A DNA stretch of 64,000 nucleotides, from the NCBI RefSeq assembly GCF_018294505.1, contig NC_057804.1:254022989-254086988 (forward strand), given 5' to 3'. This DNA comes from Triticum aestivum (taxonomy: Eukaryota > Streptophyta > Magnoliopsida > Poales > Poaceae). Of this stretch, positions 1 through 11,237 are shown piece by piece. The notes below the pieces were generated by a model. The model made no database searches, was not told the origin of the DNA, and saw only the letters and a list, made by a program, of their open reading frames with translations. The stretch's first letter is position 1; the number at the start of each line of letters is the position of its first letter. The position numbers were made by a program, and so were the translations under genes.

Positions 1-1641
1 ACTATTTTGAGGTGGCGCACACGAGTCCACATATTCACCGTATTAATACATCACTATGGATCCGCTCCCGTCTCCCTACAAGAATGCCATCCATAGCACT
101 CATGCTTATCTTGCGCATTTTAGGGTATCCACTTTCACTTGTCTATGAACTGTATAGGCAACCCAGAGGTCCTTTACCGTGGACGCGGTTATTCGTATAG
201 ATGATGTTAACCCTACAGGGGTATACTTCTTCACACACGCTCTCGCCACTTACCGCCATGTACACGTCATGTATCTCGGCAATCTTCAAGCAGAAGCTTG
301 GCGAGGGTGTCGGCGACGACCTGACTAGCCACACAAGTCTCTAGTCCAGGTTTATCGCCTATTCGGGTTCCATACATAAGGAGATCCGGCCGGGGTGTCG
401 TTCACGGCCCCAAACAATGTGTACAGGGTTCGAAGCCCACCAAACAGGTGACGCTTGGCATACCTGGCCATAGTGCCTAGTCTGACCCAAGCCCACCAGT
501 ACCGGGTGCCACTTGGTAGACTACTAACACAACCTACAGACACCAGAAACTAGTTGCAACTCCTGGACAGAGATCGAGTTGATTAATAAGTCGAGATGGG
601 CACTTAAGTATTCCAATGTGTGGTAGTAGTTGTTCAAGGATCACAAACACATAACTCAGTTCCTGAGGACGGCTTCGATGAGACAACCCACCATATACTC
701 CTACATGGCCTCTCACCGCTACCTTTACCAAATCATGTTCACACACTTAGCTCACACACAGTAGGACATGTTCACCACTGTTCCAATTCATTCTCGATGA
801 ATCAAACCCGACTCAACTCTAAGCAGTAGCAGGCATGATGAACAAGCATGAATGAGTAGGCACATCAAGGCTCAAACAACTCCTACTCATGCTAGTGGGT
901 TTCATCTATTTACTGTGGCAATGACAGGTCATGCGGAGGATAAGGGGTTCAACTACCGCATCATGTAACAGTTGAACCGTTATTGTCCTAATGTAGTAAA
1001 AGAGAGCAGAGCGAGAGAGTGGGTTTGTATCAGAATGAACAAGGGGGTTTTGCTTGCCTGGCACTTCTGAAGATAGTATAGCTCTTCATCGGTGTCATCG
1101 AACTCATCGTCGAAACCACATCTATCGAGAGGGAACAAATATCGGCAATTGAGAGGGAAACACAATCAATGCAATGCACAATATGCTACATGATCATGAC
1201 ATGGAAAAATGAGTGTGTTTGAGCTAATGCAACTACAAACAAGGTGGTTTGAGTCATTTTGAACCGAAGGTTCAGTTTCAAACTAAAGCTATGAATTTAT
1301 AAAGTGCATTATCATGTTTTGAGATGAACATCAGGTTTAAGTTACTTTAACATGCATGAAACCAGTACAGATGGATAGATTGGATTTTTTTGAACATTTT
1401 TCATATATAACTTATTTCATTTGGAGACACAGATAATTTTCTATGAATTTTAGAAGTATAGGGCATTTTCTGGAATTTCCTAAATTGTTTTAATCCAGAA
1501 AATGACTTATTGCGTCAGCACTATGTCACTATGACGTCAGCTGGTCAACAGACCTGGTCCAGGTCAAACCTGACCAGTGGGGCCCACTGGTCAGTGACCT
1601 AGTGTCATTTGTGTCGCTGACAGGTGGGCCTAGTCAACAGA
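1..1641. repeat. Repeat-derived flank, unclassified
   Basis: No convincing coding region is visible; the short open frames on both strands have no recognisable domain. The style (long low-complexity stretches, then a block at about 1540-1640 with repeated CTGGTC, GGTCAA and TGACC words) resembles untranslated or LTR sequence of a large Triticeae Gypsy element. I could not find both ends, so I do not assign a family. It is the target into which element C (starting at 1642) inserted; the five bases just before C are ACAGA, and the matching copy should lie beyond the right edge of the window. Confidence 0.45.
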
Positions 1642-1998
1642 TGATACGTCCATTTCGCATCATGCTTTTATATCGATATTTATTGCATTATGGGTTGTTA
1701 TTACATGTTATGTCACAATACTTATGGCTATTCTCTCTTCTTTTACAAGGTTTACATGAAGAGTGAGAATGCCGGCAGCTAGGATTCTGGGCTGGAAAAG
1801 GAGCAAATATTGGAGACCTATTCTGCACAGCTCCAAAAGTCCTGAAACTCCACGAAAGTCATTTTGCGAATGAATGAAAAGCATTGAGCGGAAGAAATAC
1901 CTGAGGGGGGCCACCCACCATCCACGAGGGTGGGGGCGTGCCCTACCCCCTGGGCGCACCCCTACCTCGTGGGCCACCTGGCAGCCCTCCGGTGCCCA
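1642..1998 (+). repeat. 5' LTR of element C, U3 part
   Basis: Starts with the canonical TG (TGATACGTCC) and ends where the CACTA begins. With the right part (37404-38557) it gives an LTR of about 1.51 kb, matching the 1.48-1.60 kb LTRs of the related elements A and B in this window. It holds a GC-rich hairpin region at about 1905-1975 with CACGAGGGTGGGGG on one side and CCTCGTGGG on the other. The three bases 1996-1998 (CCA) are the CACTA target duplication. Confidence 0.8.
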
Positions 1999-2326
1999 CA
2001 CTACAAAAAAAGACACATCCTTGACATTTTGGGCCGAACGAATTTTTTTCTGTCATACATATGACACTTCTATGATGATAATTGTGACAAAACCCGGTAT
2101 CATCGTAGATGTGGTGGGCTCCTACTTCTATGACAAAAAATCATGACAGAAAATGGGCTTTTCGTCTTGGGCGGGCAGGAGATGCAGCTGCATGACATTC
2201 TTTGGGCCGTCCATGACGGAAAAAACTGTGGTAGAAGCGAGGGGGAGGAAAATTTTGTGGAGTTCCCGGTTACGGTGGGAGGTCGGGGGCCGTGCGTTGC
2301 GCGTTTCTCTCATACACGTTCGCGCG
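1999..2326 (+). repeat. CACTA left terminal inverted repeat and adjoining subterminal sequence
   Basis: Begins with the CACTA terminus. It then has several imperfect inverted or direct words built on ATGACA and TGTCAT (for example near 2063, 2130 and 2190), which also occur in the right end at 37200-37390. Such short TGACA-type words are typical binding-site-like subterminal repeats of En/Spm elements. No ORF of note. Confidence 0.75.
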
Positions 2327-2490
2327 TGTGTGCGAGTCGTTGGCTCTAACTGAACCCGAGCGAGGCGTTGGGCTCTAACTGAACCCGAGAGATTACACTG
2401 CAGGCTACGCGTTACTAAACCCGAGCAATCGATCGATGGCTGTTAACTGAACCCGATCGAGAGATTCCTTTGCTACTGCTACTAACTGAA
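2327..2490 (+). repeat. Subterminal repeats with CTAACTGAACCCGA
   Basis: The word CTAACTGAACCCGAG (or close variants such as TTAACTGAACCCGATC and CTAACTGAAGACGATC) recurs at roughly 2345, 2377, 2443 and 2480, spaced irregularly by 30-60 bases. It lies between the CACTA end and larger tandem arrays, so it is best read as part of the subterminal region. Confidence 0.6.
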
Positions 2491-2855
2491 GACGATCGAT
2501 TGGATGAACAGTGAGCGTTGCAGTGTGTGTGGGGGGGGGGGGTTGGATGAACAGTGAGCGGTGGCGTTGCCTCTAGATGAACAGGACCCCGTGGTGTGGA
2601 GGGATGGATGAACAGTAAATGGTGGAGGGGTGCCCGTGGAGGGGTGGTTGAACAGGACCCCATGGTGTGGAGGGCTGGATGAACAGTAGACGGTGGAGGG
2701 GTGCCCGTGGAGGGGTGGTTGAACTGTAGCCGGTGGAGTAGCGCGCGGTGGAGGCTGGATGAACAGGAGCCTGTGGAGGCTGGAGGACATGGACGGTAGC
2801 CCGTGGAGGCTGGAGGAGGTCGACGGTGGAGATGAACAGTATCCCGTGGAATCCC
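2491..2855 (+). repeat. Subterminal array based on GGATGAACAG/GTGGAGG
   Basis: Units of the form GGATGAACAG(G/T) followed by a GTGGAGGGGTGCCCGTGGAGG-like block recur about seven times. The region from about 2578 to 2640 is repeated almost exactly at about 2650-2720. The minus-strand Pro/Ser/His-rich open frames across it are a by-product of the repeats. A run of ten or more G lies at about 2531-2542. Confidence 0.6.
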
Positions 2856-3230
2856 GTTTTGCGGTACGCCACACCCGTACCGATGAACAAGACCCCCGTT
2901 TTGACTGTAGGAGGTCCGTTTCGTCCGTTTTGCGAAACGCCACACCCCTCCCGATCAACAGGACCCTCGTTTCGACCGTAGGATGTCTATTTCGTCCGTT
3001 TTGCGGTACGCCACACCCCTCCCGATCAACAGGACCCCCGTTTCGACCGTAGGAGGTCCGTTTCCTCCATTTTGCGGTACGCCACACCCCTCCCGATCAA
3101 CAGGACCCCTGTTTCGACCGTAGGAGGTCCGTTTCCTCCATTTTGCGGTACGCCACCCCCCTCTCGATCAATAGGACCCCGTTCCGAACGTAGGAGGTCC
3201 GTTTCCTCCGTTGTGCGGTACGCCAGTCCT
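2856..3230 (+). repeat. 71-bp tandem repeat, five units plus a partial
   Basis: The anchor word GCGGTACGCC (once GCGAAACGCC) falls at 2861, 2932, 3003, 3074, 3145 and 3215, so the period is 71, 71, 71, 71 and 70 bp. Each unit holds CCCGATCAACAGGACC, GTTTCGACCGTAGGAGGT and CCGTTTC. It is part of the left subterminal region of the CACTA. The units are highly similar, so the array looks recently homogenised. Confidence 0.85.
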
Positions 3231-3239
3231 TCTTTCCAT

Positions 3240-3435
3240 CGCCTGTTCCGTCCAAGCCCTGCCGATGAACACGACGATGCATTCCATTCCGACCCAGCCG
3301 GTTGGGTCCCACGTGTTCCGTTGCCTCACGATGAACACGGTGCATTCCGTTGCCTCCCCATGAACACGACGCATTCCGTTGCCTCCCCATGAACTGGACG
3401 ACAATGTTGTTTCTCCATTCCGACCCAGCCATTTA
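3240..3435 (+). repeat. 29-bp short tandem repeat
   Basis: TTGCCTCCCCATGAACACGA-type units start at 3321, 3350 and 3379, giving an exact 29-bp period. Before and after them are two copies of CCATTCCGACCCAGCC (about 3284 and 3416). Still part of the CACTA left arm. Confidence 0.7.
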
Positions 3436-3539
3436 CACAAGCCCTGGCCGTACGTATGCGCGAGTAGGCATTCGAGACCCTGCCCGTATGTACACATACG
3501 TGGCCGTATATTCTTTCTTGCACCCTGGCCGCTGTACGT

Positions 3540-3622
3540 ACGTGTACATGCTACGTGCGCGCCTCTACTATGACATGTGCGCGCCTCTACTACGACACGT
3601 GCGCGCCTCTACATCGACCAGT
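3540..3622 (+). repeat. 22-bp tandem repeat, three units
   Basis: GTGCGCGCCTCTAC starts at 3555, 3577 and 3599, an exact 22-bp period. It is flanked by alternating purine-pyrimidine sequence rich in TACGTACGTG and CGTATGTACA palindromes. Part of the CACTA left arm. Confidence 0.75.
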
Positions 3623-3689
3623 ATGTACATACACGTTCGCGACTAGAATGAGAACGCTACATACGCTTCGACTAGGTGGGTCCCGACTG

Positions 3690-5634
3690 TGAGGCACTTC
3701 CTTGCGTGCGAAGATGTAGCTGGTGGGTCCCAGCAGTCAGGGGGGCGACTTGTTTTTTTACCCGGACGCACTTCCTTGCGTGCGAAGATATAGCTGGTGG
3801 GTCCCAGCAGTCAGGGGGAAATGTTTTTTTCGTGAAATATGGTGGCCCGTCTGGTGGGTCCCTACTGTCAGGTGGAGGAATAATTATTTTCCCTATAATT
3901 AGGAGGCACTTCCTTGCTACGGCCGTGGACCTAGCTGTCAGCCTCTCCACGTACTATCCACGTCCGATGGAAGTTGTTCCTTGACCACATTGACCACGCC
4001 GCGCTGAGAGCACCAGGGTGGTGGACGAGGGCGAGGCCTAGGAAGGGGACGACGGGGAGCCGGGGAAGACACAGCAGTGGAAGCCCGCGTGGAGAGGAGT
4101 ACGAGGGTTCACTGGTTCAGCTCCGGTGTGAGGCTGCCGTTGCCGCAGGGCCTGGCCAATGGTGGGAATAGTAGGGGGCGGTGAGGCCTCCGCGGCAGCA
4201 CATCCGGCCACGAGAGGCAGGAGCATGCGGCACGACCGACGCTGCTTTGGGCGGTTGGAGCAAGAAGACCAGAGGTTGAAGAAGCACTACGGCCGTTGGA
4301 TGGACATCGTACGGTCACAGGAGCTAGAATCATTGATATTGACTAAGTTGACAAAGCCCTCCGTCCCCATCAACTTAGTAGGCCCACAAGTCAGGCTCCC
4401 ACCAAGGTGGGTCCCAGCTAGCAGGGGTATTCATTTTTTTGTGTGTAATAAGGAGGCACTTCCGGTGGGTCCGAGCTGATAGCAGGGGAACGTTTTTTTC
4501 ACGAAATACGGTGGCCCGTCGGGTGGGTCCCAGCAGTCAGAGCCAAACGTTTTTTCGCGAAATACTGGTGGCCTGTCCGATGGGTCCCTGCTGTCAGGTG
4601 GAGGAATAATTATTTTCCGCATAATAAGGAGGAACTTCCTTGCGGCTGCCATGGACCCAGCTGTCAGCCTCTCCATGTACAGTATTCTTCCGATGGAATT
4701 CGGTCGTTGACCACATTAACCACGCCGCGCCGAGAGCACCACGGCGGTGGACGACGGCGAGGCCTAGGAAGGGGACGACGCGGAGCCGGGGAAGACGCGG
4801 CGGTGGATGCCCACATGGAGAGGAGTACGAGGGTTCACTCGTTCGGCTGCGCTGCCGTCACTGCAGAATAAGAGGGGGTGTGAGTGAGTGGAGTGGAGGA
4901 ATGGCCTGGACAGCGGTGGGAGTAGTATGGGGGCGCTGAGGCCTCCGCGGCAGCACAGCCGGCCACGGGAGGCAGGAGCAGGCGGCACGACCGATGCTGC
5001 TTTGGGCGGCTGGAGCAAGAAGACCAGAGGTTGAAGAAGCACCACGACCGTTGGATGAACATCGTATGGTTAGTCGAGCTAGAATCGTGCATATTGATTA
5101 ATTTGACAAAGCCCTTCGTCCCCGTCAACTTAGTAGGCCCACTATACTGGGTCCCAACTAGCAGGGGGAGTATTCATTTTTTTGTGCGTAATAAGGAGGC
5201 ACTTCCTTGCGTGCAAAGATATAGCTGGTGGGTCCGAGCTGTCAGTGACGGTAACGTTTTTTCGTGAAATACAGAGGCCTTTTCAGTGTGTCCCAGATGT
5301 CAGGTGGAGGAATCATTATTTTGCGCGTAATAAGGAGGCATTTCCTTGCATGCGGCCGTGGACCCAGCTGTCAGCCTCTCCACGTACAGTCCACTGCATG
5401 TCGATCATTGACCACGTTGACCACGCCACGCCGAGAGCACCAGGGCGGTGGACGACGGCGAGGCCTAGGAAGGGAACGACACAGAGGCAGGGAAGACTCG
5501 GCAGTTGTTTCCCACGCGGAAGGGAGTACGATTGTACGAGGGTTTACTTGTTCGTCTGTCGTCGCTGGAGAATAACAGTAGGTGTGGGCCTGTGGGTGAG
5601 TAGAGGGATGGCTAGGCCAGCGATGGAAGTATAG
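3690..5634 (+). repeat. About 0.7-kb tandem repeat, three copies, the third cut by the Tat element
   Basis: The word GTCAGGTGGAGGAAT occurs at 3868, 4593 and 5299 (steps of 725 and 706). A second marker, CACGCCGCGC(C/T)GAGAGCACCA, occurs near 3988, 4712 and 5415 with the same steps. Each unit also repeats GGTGGGTCCCAGC, CGTGAAATA and AGGAGGCACTTCCTTGCG, themselves short subterminal motifs. The third copy stops at 5634 where the Tat LTR starts. Its tail, with GCGGTGAGGCCT and GGTTGAAGAAGCAC-like text, resumes at 12165. This shows the Tat element inserted after the array was formed. Confidence 0.82.
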
Positions 5635-6526
5635 TGTCGGATTTCTGGTTCCGGCAGACCCTCAAGGTTCGGACTCTGGGGTGCACGCGGAGATCACACC
5701 TCCTGCCTACCCACGTCTCGTTGCCTCGCAAGGATCTAAACTACCCGAAGAACAACACAAGGGACACGAGATTTATACTGGTTCAGGCCACCATTATGGT
5801 GTAATACCCTACACCAGTTTGTGGTGTGGTGGATTGCCTCAGGGGCTGATGACGAATAGTACAAGGAAGAACAACCTCGCGAGGGACTATTCTTGGCTGG
5901 TGCAATGAACTGCTTGGGTGAGTTCAGTCGCCTCTCTCTCTCTCTAGTCTACCCAAAATCTCCCCCCTCTACTCTGCGGTGGCTAGCTCTATTTATAGAG
6001 GGAGGCCCTGGGCCTCTTCCCAAATATTGGCCATTTTGAAGGGGAACATCTAGTACACTTATCCTGACTAAAGTCAGTCCTCGCCTGCCAAAGACCCTGA
6101 CGGTGATGACGGCTCGGGCTCCACGATGACCTCCATCCTACCGTCCTACTGGTCTTGGTCTTGTTGCGCCAAAATGGTTGCCTTTGCTTGATGCTCTTGC
6201 CTGTGCTTGCCCCCTGTGCACCAAAAAGGAAACAAGGACTCTGCGCAGGCCGGCGCCCGCCTGGCGCCCGCCTGGCCTCGGTCGTCATGGCTTGCGTCAT
6301 GGGCACCTCGTGTGGTAACCCTCCTTGATCTCTCCACCTCCTCGCGAGCCAGCCTGACGAGGCTGTGCCTGAGGAAACCTCCTGCCGTCCGCCCTGCGAG
6401 GCTTGGCCCCGTGCGAGAGTCTTGAGCATGTTTTGATGAAGATGGGCAGTACCGGGCCACTCCCCGGGCCACGCCGCAGGCCGCAGGCAGGCAAGTCTGG
6501 GTACCCCCGTTCCTAGAACGCCGACA
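5635..6526 (-). repeat. 3' LTR of the Tat element
   Basis: 892 bp, direct copy of 11257-12164. It lacks about 20 bp present in the other LTR (around 11651-11671, GAGCGGGAAGGGCGCCAACA) and has scattered substitutions. It contains a (CT)n run at about 5934-5946 and the TATA motif at 5989-5998. Confidence 0.88.
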
Positions 6527-6543
6527 GTAGCCCCCGGGCCCAA
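6527..6543 (-). other. Polypurine tract of the Tat element
   Basis: Read on the minus strand, the bases next to the 3' LTR are CCTTGGGCCCGGGGGCTAC. This is a G-rich tract of the kind that primes second-strand synthesis just before the 3' LTR. It is GC-rich rather than A/G-rich, so the call is moderate. Confidence 0.5.
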
Positions 6544-6847
6544 GGCGCGTCGGGACTTGGCTTAGCAGAGAAGCGAAGGGGTAAGTGCGAAGCGCCGCGG
6601 GCCCCATCAGCCTGCGGCCTTGGGCGTTGCGTGGCGGTTGATTGGACGCGGGCGTCCTGGCTCCCCCATGATGCCTTGGTAACTACACGATTTGACAAGT
6701 CCCTGCATGCAAAACGGGTCATGATTACCTGTGATCGAGGTTGCTGGCGGTTGGCCTCCCTCGGCTATATGAATGGAACGGCGTGAGCCCTTCCAGTCCA
6801 TCCCTTTTTGCTACTCCCCTTCTCCTTCTTGGCCGCTCGCCATCCCC

Positions 6848-7045
6848 ATGGCCCCGCGAAAGAGGTTCTCGACCGCGGAGAAAGGAAAGGCTCGCCAGGA
6901 AGGGTCTGGCTCTCCTCCGGCCAAGCGTGGCCGGGGCCGCCCTCGCAAGCACCCTATGGACCCCGCTGCGGCCTCCCGTGGCCGTGGAAACAACCCTCTG
7001 CGCGGCCATGGGCGTTCGGCTGCCAACGAGAGGTACGCTGGGGCT
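6848..7045 (+). pseudogene. Antisense AT-hook ORF remnant at the 3' end of the Tat element
   Basis: On the strand opposite to gag-pol, an open frame (6773-7084; most likely start ATG at 6848, MAPRKRF) encodes a basic N-terminus with a clear AT-hook, KRGRGRPRKHP, at 6920-6951. A TATATGAA motif lies about 80 bp upstream at 6764-6771. Tat-lineage elements are known to carry an extra antisense ORF between integrase and the 3' LTR; this fits that position and direction. Homology to the sense integrase gene begins at about 7046. A deletion has therefore removed the rest of the antisense ORF together with the integrase C-terminus, and the last 13 codons of the open frame read into integrase antisense. 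Function is inferred only: probably DNA or chromatin binding. Confidence 0.55.
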
Positions 7046-8517
7046 GCACGACCCCCCTGCCGCAGGCCTTTAGCTTCTTCTTGAAGCTCCTGGTTTTGAG
7101 GCCCCTCAGGACCTCTGCGTTGGCTCGCTCGGTCTGACCGTTGCTCCGCGGGTGCGCCACCGAAGTGTAGCATATCTGCGTTCCAAGGTTAGCACAGCAT
7201 GTTTTGAAGAGGTTACTGGTGAATTGCGAACAGTTGTCGGTGATGATGCGGTTCGGCACCCCGAATAGGCTCATGAGGCCCTTGATGAACTTGACCGTGG
7301 CTCCTGCGGGGATTGTGTGGACAGCTTCCACCTCAGCCCACTTGGTGAACTTGTCCACGGCGACGTAGAGGTAGCGGTAGCCTCCGGGCGCCCGAGGGAA
7401 TGGACCCAGGATATCCAGTCCCCAGACTGCGAATGGCCATGAGAGGGGTATAGTCAGCAGACCTCCCGCCGGCTGATGGATCTGCTTGGCATGGAACTGA
7501 CAGGACTCGCAAGCTTTCACCAGTTCCACAGCGTCATTGAGTGCCTTGGGCCAATAGAACCCGCTGCGGAACGCCTTGCCAACGAGAGTCCGTGACGACG
7601 AGTGATGCCCACAGTCTCCACCATGTATGTCTGCCAGTAGCTCCTTCCCTTGCTCCCTGGAAATGCAACATAAGGACACATCATTCGGTCGTCTCTGGTA
7701 GAGCTCTCCATCCATGAGGAAGTATGCCGTGGCCTGCCGTGCCACATGCTCCGCTTCCTCCTCCTTTTCCGGCAAGGTGCCTCGTGTCAGGTAGCTCCTA
7801 AGCTCTGTGATCCAGCACCCTTCCTCAGGATCCAGCGCCAGGAGCAGGCGCAATTCTAAGGTCGGGCCGCATACTGGGGCTCCTGAGGCAGGTGGCTGGG
7901 GGAGCTCCTCCCGAGGCTGCGCCGTGCTTGACAGTGATGGCATCGCCGAGGGCTTGAAGAGCCGCTCCTCGAAGACGCCAGACTCCTGAGGTAGCCGCCT
8001 GGATGCCCTTTTGGCGATGTCATCAGCCTCTTGATTGGTGCTGCGAGGCACATGCTGCAACTCCAGCCCCCAGAACTGCTTCTCCATCCTGCGGACTTCC
8101 GCAAGGTAGGCTTCCATGTGCTCGTCCTTCGGCTCGTATACTTTCTTGGAGAAGTTGACGAGGAGCTGCGAATCACCCTTGATGGTGAGGCGCTTCACCC
8201 CCAGGGCGACTGCGGCTTTCAGGCCTGCTATCAGGCCTTCGTATTCTGCTATGTTGTTGGAGACCTTTTCTCCGTGCTGGAAACAGAGTTGCACGGCGTA
8301 GTAGAGCTTGTCTTGAGTGGGAGATACGAGTACCGCACTAGCCCCCGCGCCGTGTCGGGAGAATGCCCCGTCGAAGTACATGACCCAGCCGTCCGGTGCC
8401 TCGCTTCCTGGAGAGAGTGATCGATCCTCGCCAGCCTCAAGGCCTGGCGCTTCTGCCCACTCCGCCACGAAGTCCGCAAGCGCCTCCCCCTTGATGACTC
8501 TGGTTGTGCTGAATTCT
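7046..8517 (-). pseudogene. Tat pol 3' half: archaeal-type RNase H and integrase, C-terminus lost
   Basis: An open frame of about 490 codons follows an in-frame stop at 8520. The N-terminal third is the second RNase H: DGWVMYFDGAF with the first acidic residue, NNIAEYEGLIAGL with the catalytic E, and GDSQLLVNF with the next D. Then comes the integrase HHCC zinc finger (GGDCGHHSSS, later CESCQFH) and the catalytic core with D in GLDILGPFP, D in ITDNCSQF and E in NGQTERANAEVLRGL. After KKLKACGRG the family similarity stops at about 7046 and the frame runs into unrelated sequence. The usual C-terminal domain is missing. Catalytic residues of both domains look intact, but the protein would be truncated. 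Confidence 0.82.
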
Positions 8518-8519
8518 AT

Positions 8520-10053
8520 CTAAAATGCTTGCGGCTCGATGTTCCACTCAGCAACTCTTCCAGCTAAGTTGGGGCTCCTAAGCACCCTTTCCAAGGGATA
8601 TGCTGAGACGACCTTGATGGGATGGCCTTGGAAATAGTGCCATAGCTTGCGCGAGGCTACCAATAGCGCGAGGAGGAGTTTCTGAGACATGGGGTACCGC
8701 GCCCTCGCGTCCTGCAACACCGTGCTGACGAAGTACACAGGGTGCTCGACGAGGTGGGGAGTGCCGGCGCTGCTAGCGCCCTCCGGAGGCTAGGGCGCCT
8801 CCCGAGACAATGGAGCCCCCAGCGGCTGGTCGCTTAGAGGAGGGGCCTCTTCTGTCCTGGGTGTGCTTCCCTGCAGCGGTTGGTCCTTCTCGGCCGCAGT
8901 CGCGGTCTCCGTGAGGCCCTCTTGGTCCTGCTTTGCTTTGACCCAGACGGTTGCTACGGCCTTGGTCCTACGCTCCTCCCTAACAGCCACCAGGGCTGCG
9001 CTGGCAGAGTATGGGGCGGCCGCAAGGTAGAGCACCAGGGGCTCTTGAGGACGTGGAGCCACCATCACCGGAGGGCTTGTTAAGTACCTTTTGAGATCCT
9101 GGAACGCCTTGTCGGCCTCTTCAGTCCATTCAAAGGGGCCCATCTTCTTCATCAGCTTGAAGAAGGGCAGCGCTCGTTCCCCCAGCTTGGAGATGAAACA
9201 CCCTAGTGCGGTCGTGCGCCCGGTGAGCTTCTGCATCTCTCTGAGGGTCTTCGGCGGGCTCATGTCCTTGACTGCTTTGACCTTTTCTGGGTTGGCCTCG
9301 ACGCCCTGGTAGGATATGAGGAAGCCAGGAGATTGCCCAAGGGGACTCCAAACACACACTTCTCCGGGTTGAGCCACAGGCCCACTTCGTTAAGGCTCGC
9401 GAAGGTTTCCTCCAAGTCCTGTATCAGGGTTTTTGCCTCCCGAGACTTCACCACAATGTCATCAACGTAAGCCTCAGCATTCCTCCCGGGCTGTCGATCC
9501 AAGGCGATGTGCATCAGCCGCTGAAAGGTCGCACCTGCATTGCGCAGCCCAAACGGCTTGCATGTATAGCAGTACACTCCACACGGGGTCAGGAAGGCCG
9601 TCGTTTATACATCTTCTACTGCCATCTTGATCTGGTGATAGCCGGAGAAGGCATCCAGGAAGCACAACAAGTCGCACTTAGCGGTGGAGTCGATGATCTG
9701 GTCGATGCGAGGGAGTGGGAATGGATCCTGCGGGCAGGCCTTGTTGAGGTTGGTGAAGTCGACACACATGCGTTCCTTTCCCCCCTTCTTTGGCACAACA
9801 ATCGGGATACCAACCAATCTGGGTAGCGGACCTCGTGAATGACCCCTGCCACCTCCAACTTGGGGGTCTCTTGGACGATGAAAGCTTGCTTCTCAGTGGA
9901 CTGCCGCCTCGCCTTCTACTTCACGGGGTGCACATTGGGGCCCATGTTGAGGTGATGCTCAATTACGCCCCTCTGGACTCCTGCTAGCTGATCAGGTTCG
10001 CACGCGAATACCTTCTTGTTCGCGCGTAGGAACTTCACCAAGGCCTCCTCCTG
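8520..10053 (-). pseudogene. Tat pol 5' half: reverse transcriptase and first RNase H, frameshifted
   Basis: Conserved RT blocks are present in broken frames. A VPKKGGKERMCVDFTNLNKA block lies at about 9790-9730, LCFLDAFSGYHQI at about 9670-9630, FGLRNAGATFQRLM near 9530, and the catalytic YVDD (AEAYVDDIVVKS) near 9460. LNPEKCVFGV follows at about 9360. From 9377 to 8790 a second frame carries the RT thumb and connection (LREMQKLTGRTTAL, FEWTEEADKAFQDLK). From 8738 to 8520 a third frame has the end of the first RNase H ([20 protein letters not shown]) and then an in-frame stop. At least three frameshifts or stops separate these pieces, so no functional polymerase can be made. Confidence 0.82.
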
Positions 10054-11178
10054 CTAGGGCTCGAGGTTGGCGCCTATGGTGAAGGTGGAGCTAGTAGATC
10101 TGTCCTCGTCGACCAGTACCTGCTTGGTTTCTGCCTTGTCTTGGGTGAATAGCTGCTTCTTCTTGGCCGGTGCAGCCCCCTTGGGCTCAGGGGCATCTGA
10201 GACGGTGGGCTGCGCCATCGCCGCGACCTTGAAGGTAAGCTTGAGCGCTTGCAACGCATCCCCGGTGTCTTCGGACTTGGTGAGGACGCCGCTACTCCCG
10301 GGCATCTTCATGAGGTTGTACGCTGGGTGAGTTGCGTCCATGAACCGGGCTAGTGCCGGGTAGCCGAGGATGCCGTTGTATGGGAGGCCGATGGGGGAGA
10401 TGTCGAAGTCGATTAGCTCCGTGCGGAAGTTGTCGTCGGTGCCGAAGGTCACCGGAAGGCGGACCTTCCATAGGGAGCTGGTGGAGCCGCCTCCGACGCC
10501 CAAGAAGGGCTTGCTGGGCTTCAGCCGCTCCGGCGGTACGTGGAGGAGGCTGAAGGCCTCCACCGAGAGCACGCTGAGGCTAGCACCGTCGTCGATGAGG
10601 GTCCTGGTGACGGCCAACTGACAGATGGTGGTGGTGCACAGCATTGGGAGCGCGCCCGAGCAGGTTGAGTTGGAGGGGTGATCATCCAAGCTGAAGGCCA
10701 GATCGGCTTTAGGCGCCGCCCAGCCCGGAGGAGCCCCATGCAGCGCGGAAGCGGCGCCGATCTGGCGGACGAATGACTTGATGTGGCGGCCTGAAGGTGT
10801 TGCCTGCGAGCCACCTAGGAGAGCTGCGATGACCGGGTGTGCCGGTGCAGCATACTGGGCGAGGAAGAGGCCGCGCAGCTCCCCCCGAGAAGCCACGGAA
10901 GCCGTCGGCAGGTGGAGTAGACACATATGTGGGACGCCAGTGAGGGCCATGGGAAACCAGTTAGCCATGACCCTGTCGTCGTCCCCGTCCTGGAGGACGG
11001 CCTCCTCGTATGCCAGCTGGAAAGCCAGCGGATCGGCCGTGCTATTGTAGCGCGATGGCATCTCCAGCTTGAACTTATTCGGCTATCACACCTGTCGCAA
11101 GGCGGGGGCCAAGGCTCGGAGCCCCCTGGCCCCCTTGCTGGCGCTGGCGACCGGAGCTGGTGGCACGTTGCCCATCAT
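10054..11178 (-). pseudogene. Tat gag and protease, internally deleted
   Basis: The main open frame (11061-10054, 335 codons) starts with a gag segment, YNSTADPLAFQLAYEEAV and DRVMANWFPMAL, typical of Tat and Ogre-like gag. It jumps after about residue 110 straight into the aspartic protease (LIDDGASLSVLSV, D-G-A-S active site; ILGYPALARF toward its end). The zinc-knuckle region usually found between them is absent, so an internal deletion is inferred. Upstream of 11061 the frame from ATG at 11178 (MMGNVPP) meets two adjacent stops before joining gag. The C-terminal part leads toward RT with a lysine-rich linker. Confidence 0.75.
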
Positions 11179-11237
11179 GAGGGTGAACCGCGGTGTTGGA
11201 GGAGAGCGGGCAGGTGGAAGGGAAAGCTCCGGCGCAC

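Noticed and set aside
2415..3497. Pro/Ser/His-rich minus-strand open frames of 100-200 codons
   Set aside because: They coincide with the subterminal tandem repeats and repeat their own sequence with the 71- and 29-bp periods; no domain.
7517..9377. Several plus-strand and second minus-strand frames over the Tat pol region
   Set aside because: Shadows of GC-rich pol sequence; only the frames with RT, RNase H and integrase motifs were kept.
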